In this document: in pieces, positions 8,913 through 17,214 of the stretch
How the letters are laid out: each line of letters opens with the position of its first letter
Numbering within the stretch: position 1 is the stretch's first letter
Assembly: GCA_016711705.1 (NCBI GenBank)
Contig: JADJSK010000009.1
Coordinates: 1 to 54,607 of the forward strand
From: Candidatus Brachybacter algidus
GTDB lineage: Bacteria > Bacteroidota > Bacteroidia > Chitinophagales > Saprospiraceae
Length of the DNA stretch: 54,607 nt
Reading direction: 5' to 3'
Program-made: the position numbers and the translations under genes
Notes under the pieces: generated by a model
What the model was told of the DNA's origin: nothing
What the model saw: only the letters and a program-made list of their open reading frames with translations
The model's database searches: none

Positions 8913-9797
8913 TTAATTTCTTTTGTATGTTGGATAAGGAATATATTCAGTTTCATCGCCTTCAATTTTAGGAAATTCTTGTGCTTCCCATTTTTGTTTG
9001 GCATCTTTGATTAGTTCTTTGCTCGATGAAACAAAGTTCCAGTCGATAAAGCGTTCCTCAGGAAATGGTTCGCCACCAAAAATGTAAATGGTGCTGTTTT
9101 CATTAATGGTAAATTCACAAAGTGTACTATCTTTTGCCACTAATAATTGGTTAGGTTCATAAATATTACCTTCATTTTCAATTGTTCCTTCCAGAATATA
9201 TAAACCCGATTCGCCATAAAGCTGATCTCCAATATTTACAGTACGTTTTGTTTTGCTTTTTATTTCAAGCATATACAGTTTGCTAAAAACTGGGACTGGT
9301 GACTTTCGTCCAAATGCTTCTCCAGCAACCAATTTAAATTGTAGATCTCCATCTGTCCATGTTGGGATTTGCTCATGACCGATATGAAAAAACGCTGGTT
9401 CCATTTGCTCCAAATGTTTTGGTAAGGCCACCCATATTTGAAAACCGTGCATATTTAAAGGGGAATTCCTTAAATACTCAGGCGTTCGTTCTGAATGTAC
9501 TATGCCTTTTCCTGCAGTCATCCAGTTTACTGCATCGGGCTTAATTTCTACTTCATTACCTAGCGTATCACGGTGCATTATACTACCTTCTAAAAGAAAA
9601 GTTAGCGTTGAAAGTCCAATATGTGGATGCGGTTGAACATCAAAGTTTTCCCGCTCATTCATTTTAACAGGTCCCATATGGTCAATATAAATGAAGGGCC
9701 CCACCATTCTTTTTTGACGGAAAGGCAGTAAGCGCCCCACCATAAAATTACCTATGTTAACTGCTCTTTCTTCTATTATTAGTTTTATGTTAGACAT
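8913..9797 (-). CDS. Pirin family protein
   Basis: A bicupin pirin of 294 residues. The N-terminal cupin carries GPFIYIDHMGPV and HPHIGLSTLTFLLEG, with the metal-binding His residues in PHPHIGL and HRDTLG. GKGIVHSERTPE completes the first barrel (usual ligands H, H, H, E). The C-terminal cupin (from about residue 170) ends with IYIFGGEPFPEERFIDWNFV, typical of pirins. Bacterial pirins act as quercetinases or redox-sensitive regulators; which applies here is unknown. It sits between the small 9799-10113 gene (1 base apart) and the HPF gene, forming a compact stress-type operon. Confidence 0.9.
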   Translation of the reverse strand: MSNIKLIIEERAVNIGNFMVGRLLPFRQKRMVGPFIYIDHMGPVKMNERENFDVQPHPHIGLSTLTFLLEGSIMHRDTLGNEVEIKPDAVNWMTAGKGIVHSERTPEYLRNSPLNMHGFQIWVALPKHLEQMEPAFFHIGHEQIPTWTDGDLQFKLVAGEAFGRKSPVPVFSKLYMLEIKSKTKRTVNIGDQLYGESGLYILEGTIENEGNIYEPNQLLVAKDSTLCEFTINENSTIYIFGGEPFPEERFIDWNFVSSSKELIKDAKQKWEAQEFPKIEGDETEYIPYPTYKRN

Positions 9798-9798
9798 A

Positions 9799-10113
9799 TT
9801 AAAATTTTCGTTCTGGCATGTTCAGTTTTTGAATCAACTTAAAAGATGCATAGTCTGCATAAACACCATAAGCGTTTACTAAAAGACCTTTTATTTTACC
9901 ATCTGTAGAGGAAATGGCATATAAAACACTTTCATTATCAACGTCTGACATTTCTTGAAAACGGTGTTTTTCCTCTATCTCAAAATCTTCGGGTTGCAAT
10001 TGACATTGGTTTTCTTGACACTCTATACATTCTTCCTTCATGTTGAAATTATAGGTATAACCTTTTTTTGTAAGGTCGTTGACGGCAACGGATAAGCTTG
10101 CGTATTTTCCCAT
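9799..10113 (-). CDS. Small conserved protein of the type annotated as phosphoribosylpyrophosphate synthetase
   Basis: A 104-residue protein: YASLSVAVNDLTKKGYTYNF, then a short Cys pair segment (EECIECQENQC), then EDFEIEEKHRFQEMSDVDNE, then LYAISS and GLLVNAYGVYAD. Proteins of this shape are common in Flavobacteriia and often carry the label phosphoribosylpyrophosphate synthetase, but it is far too short for a real PRPP synthetase and lacks its PRPP-binding loop. The true function is unknown. The ECIEC...C cysteines might bind metal. It is directly upstream of pirin (1-base gap) in the same operon. Confidence 0.65.
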   Translation of the reverse strand: MGKYASLSVAVNDLTKKGYTYNFNMKEECIECQENQCQLQPEDFEIEEKHRFQEMSDVDNESVLYAISSTDGKIKGLLVNAYGVYADYASFKLIQKLNMPERKF

Positions 10114-10149
10114 GTTATTATAGTATTTTATGTGATAGTTAGTTCTAGT

Positions 10150-10725
10150 TTAATTCTTAAAGACAACATCTCCATCTTTTGACAAAGTATACGAATTGCC
10201 TTTACCTCTGAGTTCGTAGCGGTCATTTTTATACCAAATTCCGGAAGCTGCCTTTTCTTCAACCAATTCTATCTGCTCGCCACCATTTAAATAAGCTTTC
10301 ACAGTTCCTTCCGTGTTGTTGAAAGTCAGATTCAAAACGTCTTTCTGACTCTTTGCTTCTATATTCACAATATCATCTTGATGCTCAAAAATTACGATTC
10401 CATCTTTTTTTAGGGTTATATCGTTACCTTTTCACCGTAATTAATATTGCTCTTTTTTGTACCAAATACCAGACGCTGGTTTTTGTGAAATCAATTCGAT
10501 AGTTTCATTATTAAAATTTAGCGTTGCAGTTCCTGCCATATTATTAAATAGAAATTCTAATTTTTTACCATCTTGGTTGATTGAGGTGGCTTTAGTAATC
10601 CCATCTGAAACATTCTCAATTGTTTCTATGTTTTTCTTTTCTGCACCCTCTTTTCTTGTGGATTCTTTACAAGAACCTATAATCATTGCAATTAGTAATG
10701 CAATAGTTAACGTTTTTTTCATCAT
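10150..10725 (-). pseudogene. Tandem MliC-like lipoprotein with two in-frame stop codons
   Basis: The N-terminus (MMKKTLTIALLIAMIIGSC) is a lipoprotein signal. Two copies of a MliC-like (C-type lysozyme inhibitor) domain follow. The first reads LEFLFNNMAGTA...ASGIWYKKEQY, then stop-LR-stop-KGN. The second (10150-10368) reads LNLTFNNTEGTV...ASGIWYKNDRYELRGKGN. Aligning the copies shows that codons for E and G in YELRGKGN have become TAA (10441-10443) and TGA (10432-10434). Both lesions stay in one continuous frame, with no indel. A full-length product would sit in the periplasm or outer membrane and block host lysozyme. As read, only a truncated first domain would be made. Confidence 0.8.
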
Positions 10726-10747
10726 TTTATCTTTTTAATACTTTAAA

Positions 10748-10888
10748 TCAATAATCGAAAATTATTATTTGTTTTCCGTGATAAATCCATACAGTATCGT
10801 ATGAAACTGTTGACACAAATTTATCTGCGTCGCCACTACTAAATGCGGCAAACATATTTTCTACTACTTTTTTTGCTGAATTTTTCAT
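10748..10888 (-). pseudogene. NTF2/SnoaL-like protein, truncated 46-aa stub
   Basis: The frame from ATG at 10888 gives KKVVENMFAAFSSGDADKFV followed by VSYDTVWIYHGK, the first helix-turn-strand part of SnoaL-like (nuclear transport factor 2 fold) proteins. It ends after 46 residues (IIIFDY-stop), whereas full members have about 120-140. The rest of the fold is absent downstream, where the MliC-like gene begins within 23 bases, so a deletion probably joined them. It is probably non-functional. Confidence 0.5.
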
Positions 10889-11080
10889 TTTTATAATTTG
10901 ATTTTTGATACTAAAACAAATATAGGATTAATTAAGTGTATATTTGTCATACATTGCCTTTTGGGAAGTGGTTTCCTCTTTGGAACTACCCACTAAGTTA
11001 GTTAAGATATCGTTCAATACTTTTGTAAAATCAATGAGAAAAAAATCAATAATTAACGAAACCCTATTTGTCAAGTTAGA

Positions 11081-11422
11081 ATGCAGGAAATAAGTGATGC
11101 AATGAGTATTTTGTCAGGTAAATGGAAATTTCATATTTTCGGAACTTTAATTGAGGGAAATAAATTAGGTTTTGTGCATTTGTTAAGTGAAGTTGACGGT
11201 ATTGGCACAAAAATCCTAACCAAAGAGCTGCAAGAGTTAGAGATAAATCGTCTATTGACACGAAAAGTAATGTATACAAAGCCGATAACTGTTGAATATT
11301 TTATTACGGAATGCGGAAAAACATTATCTCCAATAATTAAAGAATTGGCAAATTGGCGGATAGAATATAGGCAATCAGTTTATCGCTCACAGCCTGCATG
11401 TGCTCTTTTTGCATCAGTCTAG
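11081..11422 (+). CDS. HxlR family transcriptional regulator, N-terminus probably frameshifted
   Basis: The winged-helix core is clear: MQEISDAMSILSGKWKFHIF corresponds to the conserved HxlR region around GKW, then helix-turn-helix and wing (GIGTKILTKELQELE, VEYFITECGKTL). An upstream ATG at 11034 encodes MRKKSIINET, the usual HxlR start, but in another frame. Restoring one base in the C run near 11062-11065 would give NETPICQVRMQEIS, with the conserved redox-sensing Cys. As read, translation from 11081 would lack about 15 residues and that Cys. It is divergent from the MliC/NTF2 genes. HxlR proteins answer to quinones, aldehydes or oxidants. Confidence 0.8.
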   Translation: MQEISDAMSILSGKWKFHIFGTLIEGNKLGFVHLLSEVDGIGTKILTKELQELEINRLLTRKVMYTKPITVEYFITECGKTLSPIIKELANWRIEYRQSVYRSQPACALFASV

Positions 11423-11487
11423 CTTACTTCTTTCCAAGGACATCAGTAACTTGCAATAACCCATATTTAAAGTCATAACTCATTTTT

Positions 11488-13725
11488 TTGAATACTGTTT
11501 CACTTTTTGTCTCCGAGAAATTTAAGTTACTGCAACAGTACTTAAAAAGCACGAGCTTTTCTAAAGCTGCTTTAATTGGCATTGCTATTACTGTGCCTAT
11601 TATCGTGGGCATTGTAATGGATAAATTAGACATTGGTCTTGCTATTTGTTTTGGAGCCTTCTGGTGTTCGCCAAGTGATGTGAGTGGGAATTTAAAGCAC
11701 AAACAAATTGGTATTGCTTTTTCAACCCTTTTAATAGTTTTTGTTAGTTTTATTGGTGGTCATCTTCAAGTCTCAAATTATATTCTTTTCCCTTTTTTAG
11801 GTGTGCTTACATTCTGCATAGCGTTTATTTCCATTTACGGTTTCAGAGCTTCGATGATTAGTTTTTCCGGTTTATTGGCTTTGGTATTAAGTTTTTCTTA
11901 CAACCCGGAAACGCTGGATGCATATCAATCTGCCTTATGGATTGGTACAGGTGGTTTGTGGTATTTAATATTATCTACTAGTTGGTTTTACCTAAACCCA
12001 AAAGCATTTACTGAAGAAACACTTCACAATATCTTTCTACTTACCGCTGATTTTTTAGACACTCGAAAACAACTTATCGGTGAACAACCAAATAGAGAAG
12101 TGTTACAAACAAAACTCATCAACTTAAAGATTGAGCTAACCGAACTGCACGACAACTTTCGTAAAATTTTAGTTTCTAACCTTAAAAACTCTGGTAAATC
12201 CAATTATCACCGTAAACTATTATTAGTATTTGTCGAGTTGGTCGAGCTTTTAGAAACTGCTATAGCAAACCCTGTAAACTATAATAAAATGGATGTACTT
12301 TTTGAAACACATCCTGAGTTTAAAGCTGATTTTCAGAAGCTGATTTCTGAATTTTCATTCCAATTACGAGCTATTGCAAACCAAATAAACAATTCAAAAA
12401 AAATCTCTTCAAACAAAGTGCTTTTCAATGAATTTAAAAATCTTGAACTTGATATTCTAAATGTAAAAGATGAAACTAAATCTGAAGATTACGAGCGTTA
12501 TTTAATGCTTCAAAACTTTTTGGATTATCAAAAAAAGCAATTCGAGAAGCTTAAAAAAATCAAATGGTTGTTGGGTAATCCTGAGTTAACTTCGGCAGAA
12601 TTAGTACCTACAGATGAACTTAAACGTTTTATAAATACCCAGGATTACAATCCTAAACTTATCCTTAGAAACTTCAGCTTTAGGTCTACTATTTTTAAGC
12701 ACTCACTTCGTTTAGCCATTACAGTTATGTTGGGCTATGGTATTGGTCTATATTTTGATTTGCAAAATCCATATTGGATAATATTGACCATAATTATTAT
12801 AATGCGGCCGAGTTATGGACTTACAAAAAACCGTTCAAAAGACCGTGTTATTGGTACATTAATTGGGGCAGTTATAGCGAGTGGTTTAGTCATTTATATA
12901 AGTAACATTTATGTATATGGTGCTTTAGGCGTGCTATGTTTAGTTCTTGCCTTTTCCATTCAAGAAAAAAACTATAAAGCCGCTGCAGCGTTCGTCACCT
13001 TGAATGTAATTTTTATATATGCCATTTTAGAGCCAAACATTTCAAAGGTCATTCAATTTAGAGTTATAGACACTATTATTGGCGCAGCATTATCTTATAT
13101 AGCCATGAGATTGCTTTTTCCGGCTTGGTCATTTATGGAAATTGGTGATGCTATGAAAGATGGGTTGAAGGCCAATAACGCTTTTTTTACATCCATCAGC
13201 AAATATTATCAAGATAAAGGCAAGGTGCCTACTAGTTTAAAAGTGAACCGAAAAGAAGCGTTTTTACAAATGTCTAACTTAAGTGCGGCATTTCAACGTA
13301 TGGCTCAAGAACCAAAATCGAAGCAAAACCATTTTGATGACATCTATGAACTTGTTGAAATTAATCATAGTTTTTTAGCTTCGCTGGCATCGTTGAGTTC
13401 TTATATTCAAAATCATAAAACAACAGCAGCCTCGGAGGAATTTATAATGATTTCAGAAAAAATTCAAGCAAACTTGGACAGGATTTGTTCTCAATTAAAA
13501 GCTATAGATTTTGAATCTAAAATAATAAATGCTAATCCATTAAATGTAATAAACGAATCTGAACGCCTTAAATTTTCAATAGAACACCTTACTAATAAAA
13601 CCATAATAAATACAGAAAATGTACGCAATCATCAAGAAGCACATTTAATTTGGGAACAGATGTATTGGTTGTTTTTATTGAGTGAAAAAATGTTGAAATT
13701 GACACTTAAATTTGAGGTGAATTAA
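11488..13725 (+). CDS. FUSC/YccS family inner-membrane transporter-like protein
   Basis: A 745-residue protein with two blocks of about six hydrophobic segments. The first covers about residues 25-160 (for example ALIGIAITVPIIVGIVM); the second, about residues 410-550, holds IILTIIIIMRPSYGLTKNRS and RVIGTLIGAVIASGLV. A long helical cytosolic region lies between them and another follows the second block. The MRPxxGxTxxRxxxRxxGT pattern is the FUSC (fusaric acid resistance / aromatic acid efflux) signature. Relatives export aromatic acids or other toxic compounds, though many are uncharacterised. The HxlR regulator gene lies 65 bases upstream on the same strand and may control it. Confidence 0.85.
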   Translation: MNTVSLFVSEKFKLLQQYLKSTSFSKAALIGIAITVPIIVGIVMDKLDIGLAICFGAFWCSPSDVSGNLKHKQIGIAFSTLLIVFVSFIGGHLQVSNYILFPFLGVLTFCIAFISIYGFRASMISFSGLLALVLSFSYNPETLDAYQSALWIGTGGLWYLILSTSWFYLNPKAFTEETLHNIFLLTADFLDTRKQLIGEQPNREVLQTKLINLKIELTELHDNFRKILVSNLKNSGKSNYHRKLLLVFVELVELLETAIANPVNYNKMDVLFETHPEFKADFQKLISEFSFQLRAIANQINNSKKISSNKVLFNEFKNLELDILNVKDETKSEDYERYLMLQNFLDYQKKQFEKLKKIKWLLGNPELTSAELVPTDELKRFINTQDYNPKLILRNFSFRSTIFKHSLRLAITVMLGYGIGLYFDLQNPYWIILTIIIIMRPSYGLTKNRSKDRVIGTLIGAVIASGLVIYISNIYVYGALGVLCLVLAFSIQEKNYKAAAAFVTLNVIFIYAILEPNISKVIQFRVIDTIIGAALSYIAMRLLFPAWSFMEIGDAMKDGLKANNAFFTSISKYYQDKGKVPTSLKVNRKEAFLQMSNLSAAFQRMAQEPKSKQNHFDDIYELVEINHSFLASLASLSSYIQNHKTTAASEEFIMISEKIQANLDRICSQLKAIDFESKIINANPLNVINESERLKFSIEHLTNKTIINTENVRNHQEAHLIWEQMYWLFLLSEKMLKLTLKFEVN

Positions 13726-14342
13726 ATTTTAAAATTCCGAAGTATATTGTTCTAAATGATATCATTTACCATTTTAAAAACAACCTACCTATAACGCATA
13801 TTGCAATGGATAGTCCTGAAATTGGTGTAATGTTTTTTTTTAAATCGGCCATCATTGATGTTAGTGCGGCTTAAGGCATTAACTCGGCTAGTATTCCCAC
13901 AAACATTATTGATGCCATTAAAATCATAACTAAAGTTTCGGAGTTGGTTATTGAATTGATAATCAATAATATATATCAATTTGTAAATGCAGGAAATAAA
14001 CAGCTGTATACCAAATCGTTAGTTTTATTCTTAAAATTCTTATTGTTTTTTAAATGGTTTCATTTGCAGGACTCATTCATCGAAGTTTCATTCTGACTTC
14101 TGACTTCTAACTTCTAACTTTGATTGAGCAATAGCAATACTTTAAGAGTTTATTTATAACGCCGAAACTTTAGATCATAATAAGCTACGGAAAAGATTTA
14201 CTAGCTTTTTCTGAAATATGTTGTGTGTTCATAGCTTCGTTTTTATAACTAATGGAGATATTGTAATTACTTCAATCAGTTATATTAAATTTTTTTTATA
14301 AAATAATCCATTCAAGTACTGAAAGATTACTTGAATTTAAAA
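13726..14342. other. Intergenic stretch, AT-rich, no gene supported
   Basis: These 617 bases lie between the convergent FUSC and codA-like genes. Around 13800-13990 some frames give short protein-like runs with stops, possibly an old gene remnant, but I cannot name a family. Near 14095-14122 is a low-complexity run of CTTCTGACTTCTAACTTCTA type that recurs at 22.4-22.8 kb and about 50.74 kb. I see no clear terminator. Confidence 0.4.
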
Positions 14343-15590
14343 TTAAAGACTTAGAGGAATATCATATGGTATTTCTTTTTTACGGAATAAGAAATTACCA
14401 TTACGTACAGATGCAAGCACATCTACTCGTCTGCGAATAGCCTCATAAACCGAACTTTCATTTAAAACAATGAAGTTTGCTGCTTTACCCACTTCTAAAC
14501 CATAGCTATTTTGAATGTTTAAACAACGTGCTCCATTATAAGTTATTAGATCAAAATTTGTTTCTATTTCTTTTTTAGACATAATTTGAGCGAGGTGAAT
14601 TCCATTATCAAGAATGTTCATCATATTACCATTTCCCATTGGATACCAAGGATCGTTGATGGAATCTTGTCCAAAAGCAACGTTTATTCCAAGTTCCATA
14701 AATTCCTTTACCCTTGTCAAACCACGTCGTTTTGGATACGTATCTTGGCGACCTTGGAGATAGGCATTTTCAGTAGGCAAAGAGATAAAATTCATCTTAC
14801 TTTTTTTGAATAAATCCAGCATTCTATAAGCGTAGGAATTGTCTGCTGAACCAAACGAACATGTATGGCTTGCGGTAGTTTTAGTACCAAAATCTTCCAT
14901 AAGCACCAAGGCATTAAGGATTTCGACAAAACGGGAATTGGGATCATCGGTTTCATCACAGTGCACATCAATCAATTTATCATATTTTAAAGCAAGCTTA
15001 ACTATATCGTGAATAGATTTTTCTCCAAATTCTCTTGCAGGTTCATAATGTGGAATACCACCTACCACGTCTGCCCCCATTTTAAGTGCTTCTTCCACTA
15101 AATCACGTCCACCTTTATACATGTACATGCCTTCTTGTGGAAAGGCAACAATTTGAATATCAACCGTATCTTTCAATTCTTCCTTCATTTCTAGCATTGC
15201 TTTTAATGCTGTAAATTTTGGATCGGTAACATCAATATGTGTTCTAATGTGTTGTACACCTTGAGAAACTTCATCTTTAATTCCCTTCATAGCCAATCGT
15301 TTTACACTTTCTACTGTTAGTGTTTTTTTGAATTGCGGCCATAACTCGATAGCTTCAAAAAGCGTTCCAGAACCTGCTCCTTCTTGTCCTAATTCAGACA
15401 AAGTATATACGTAATCTAAATGTAAATGTGGATCTACATAAGGTGGAAGAACGAGTTTTCCATTAAGGTCAATTTCTTCATCACAATTAGGTAAATTAGT
15501 TCCTATTTGAGTAATCTTACCATTATCAATAATCATTTCATTTGCTGCTTCGTTGCGATAAAGTTTCGCATTGAAAAACTTCTTTTTCAT
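14343..15590 (-). CDS. codA: Cytosine deaminase (CodA-type amidohydrolase)
   Basis: A 415-residue amidohydrolase that tracks E. coli CodA along its length: HLHLD (H55, H57), SGTLFEAIELW, IQIVAFPQEG (Q152), DVHCDETDD (H210, E213), TASHTCS (H242) and GINVAFGQDS (D309). These are the metal ligands, the catalytic Glu and the substrate Gln of CodA. The expected reaction is cytosine to uracil plus ammonia in the cytosol; isoguanine and creatinine deaminases are close relatives. The residue after the metal-binding Asp is Ser310, where E. coli has Asp314, a substrate-contacting position, so specificity may differ. No neighbouring permease (codB) is present. It stands alone on the minus strand. Confidence 0.85.
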   Translation of the reverse strand: MKKKFFNAKLYRNEAANEMIIDNGKITQIGTNLPNCDEEIDLNGKLVLPPYVDPHLHLDYVYTLSELGQEGAGSGTLFEAIELWPQFKKTLTVESVKRLAMKGIKDEVSQGVQHIRTHIDVTDPKFTALKAMLEMKEELKDTVDIQIVAFPQEGMYMYKGGRDLVEEALKMGADVVGGIPHYEPAREFGEKSIHDIVKLALKYDKLIDVHCDETDDPNSRFVEILNALVLMEDFGTKTTASHTCSFGSADNSYAYRMLDLFKKSKMNFISLPTENAYLQGRQDTYPKRRGLTRVKEFMELGINVAFGQDSINDPWYPMGNGNMMNILDNGIHLAQIMSKKEIETNFDLITYNGARCLNIQNSYGLEVGKAANFIVLNESSVYEAIRRRVDVLASVRNGNFLFRKKEIPYDIPLSL

Positions 15591-15872
15591 GTTTGATTAT
15601 TTAAAACTAATTAAAAATTTTACTACCAAACTTGAGTAATTAAAATCAATTTCCAATTAAACAGATTTAGATAAAAGAATGATTGGTCAGTACCTGGTTG
15701 TAAATTTTACACAGTACACTTGTAATCTGTAAGCAGTAATGGGTCTTAAACAATACATTTTTGCCACAACCCAAGTAGCTTGCATTTGGTAGTGTTTTCA
15801 GTTTGCCCAGAAAACTACCAAGAAAAAGGGCTGGCACTCACCCCAATCACCCCAATTATTCCACCTTTCGGC
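15591..15872. other. Intergenic region with an imperfect hairpin at 15787-15820
   Basis: The region lies downstream of the DIP1984-family gene and upstream of codA (both minus strand). TGGTAGTGTTTTC (from 15787) faces GAAAACTACCA (ending 15820), an imperfect stem with a short loop. No T-run follows on either strand, so it is not a standard terminator. It could be a regulatory hairpin or chance. Confidence 0.3.
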
Positions 15873-16340
15873 TTAATCTTTTAACTCTGTAAGCCAATTT
15901 AATTCCTGAATTTTACTATCGATCTCTCTAAAAGCTCTTCCTGTTTGATCCATTTCAGTTTGTAACTTCTTAATGTCAATGGTTGTTTTAAGGTTGGCAT
16001 CACCACTATTATCTATTTGAGCAGCATACCTAATATTTCTTAATTTTTCAGAAAGCATTTTTAATGAATCTCTTTTAACAAGTGCCTCCATTAGCGAACC
16101 TTCTCCATTAATATTAATTTCATTATTTGTCTTATTGATTCTAATCACCAAGATTTCTAAATCTTGAATTGCGGTTCTCAATTCAGCTATTAGCTTTGTT
16201 GGATCCTCTTGGGGTTTTTTGTCATCTGATACTATAAGAACAGGTCTTATTCTATTTTGAATATGTTCAATTTTCTTCATCAAATCTGATCGTAACAAAA
16301 GTGCCTCGGCAAGTTTCATTTTATTATTTTTTTCTGACAT
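15873..16340 (-). CDS. DIP1984 family protein
   Basis: A 155-residue all-helical, charged protein. The segment MKLAEALLLRSDLMKKIEHI with a later QEDP and INKTN match the DIP1984/septicolysin-like family, small coiled-coil proteins of unknown function. The second Met (MKLAEALLL, residue 8) is an equally plausible start. There is no signal peptide or membrane segment. Its 5' end lies 25 bases from the stop of the catalase remnant, so the two may once have been adjacent genes of one unit. Confidence 0.75.
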   Translation of the reverse strand: MSEKNNKMKLAEALLLRSDLMKKIEHIQNRIRPVLIVSDDKKPQEDPTKLIAELRTAIQDLEILVIRINKTNNEININGEGSLMEALVKRDSLKMLSEKLRNIRYAAQIDNSGDANLKTTIDIKKLQTEMDQTGRAFREIDSKIQELNWLTELKD

Positions 16341-16365
16341 ACTTTAGCTTTAAAAAATTAACTAA

Positions 16366-16574
16366 TTATTGCTTTGGACATTTAGATAGTGGATTATTAT
16401 CTGGCTCAGGTGCCCATTCATTATTAGTTGACATATCGAAATTATTTACTTCATCCAAAGATAAATCTAATGCTTTTGCAACACTTCGTCCATATTCCGA
16501 ATCAGCTTTATAGCAGTTTTTTATATGACGAATTTAAATGAATTTTTATGCATCACCTACTTGAGCTGCTGATT
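16366..16574 (-). pseudogene. Catalase C-terminal remnant
   Basis: The minus strand reads RHIKNCYKADSEYGRSVAKA followed by LDLSLDEVNNFDMSTNNEWAPEPDNN in one frame, ending at a stop at 16366-16368. RHI-x-NCYKAD-x-EYG-x-x-VAKAL is the C-terminal helix pattern of monofunctional haem catalases. Further upstream the frame shows AAQVGDA and then two stops, so it is decayed. The N-terminal 400 or so residues, including the haem site, are missing: the fragment runs straight into the group II intron remnant, and no catalase N-terminus lies beyond it. The organism still has KatG (28922-31195). Confidence 0.6.
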
Positions 16575-17182
16575 GTGTGTGTCACTTATGGCAAACTCCT
16601 CTGTAAAAGTAGCACAATTCAGAGAGAGAAAGGTTGTTAGAAAGAACATTTATGAACTATGGAGTGAAAGTCTCGGGTGTGCGGGGTAATGAACCGAAGC
16701 ACTAGCAAGTAAAATACCCGGAACTTTAGTAATGTTTATGAAACAAGTTTTGGGGTAAATTTCTTTTACCAAAGAATTAAATAGTTTTTCATGTGACAAA
16801 TGGGGTAAAAGTGGTTTTTAAAAAATATTTATTTGAAATTTCGGATACGGATTCGTGTCGAGTTACAAGAAAGGAAAACGCTGTAAATATCAACTAGTAG
16901 TAAGAAAAAGTCTGTGTGAAAGAGGAAGAACCTCATACGACTGGGATTAGATCCGGATCATGCGTATGCATGGAGCAAGACGAGGAAGGGAGGCTGGCGC
17001 ATAGCGCAAAGCCCCATACTCGGAACTACTGTATCCGTTAATCGTCTGAAGTCGCGCCTTATATCTCCATGCTTGAATACTATCAACAAATTCGGTCAAG
17101 TTAATGAGGGCCCTGTGCGTGATCCACACTCAGGGTGGTGTGAGAGGCACAGACATCGGTGTATTCCGGTGATGTCATCTAC
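16575..17182 (+). mobile_element. Group II intron remnant, copy 2, with 5' and 3' ends and a deleted body
   Basis: GTGTGTCAC at about 16575-16585 fits the GUGYG 5' end of group II introns, and CATCTAC ending at about 17182 fits the 3' end. The tail of an intron reverse transcriptase is present (16920-17104). It is followed by GAGGGCCCTGTGCG and GGTGGTGTGAGAGG, then GACATC...GATGTC, resembling domains IV-VI. At about 608 bases it is far shorter than an intact intron of about 2 kb, so most of the reverse transcriptase gene is deleted. It lies on the plus strand, opposite to the flanking genes. The left neighbour is a catalase stub and the right neighbour the cupin gene. Confidence 0.7.
16920..17104 (+). 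pseudogene. ltrA: Group II intron reverse transcriptase/maturase, C-terminal fragment
   Basis: The frame KRKNLIRLGLDPDHAYAWSK then TRKGGWRIAQSPILGTTVSV is the maturase/DNA-binding tail typical of group II intron-encoded proteins. A stop lies just upstream (16917-16919). One frame change near 17057-17062 is needed to reach the natural end SMLEYYQQIRSS-stop (17104). The reverse transcriptase domains proper are absent, so it cannot act. The same final residues occur in the first intron remnant. Confidence 0.7.
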
Positions 17183-17214
17183 TCTATTAGCGGTTCGTTG
17201 TTTATTGATTAATT

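Noticed and set aside
10432..10443. Stop-codon readthrough or selenocysteine/pyrrolysine recoding in the MliC gene
   Set aside because: Two different stops (TAA and TGA) replace ordinary E and G codons of the sister domain, with no recoding hairpin seen; gene decay is simpler.
15787..15820. Terminator between the DIP1984-family gene and codA
   Set aside because: The stem is imperfect and has no T-run on either strand.
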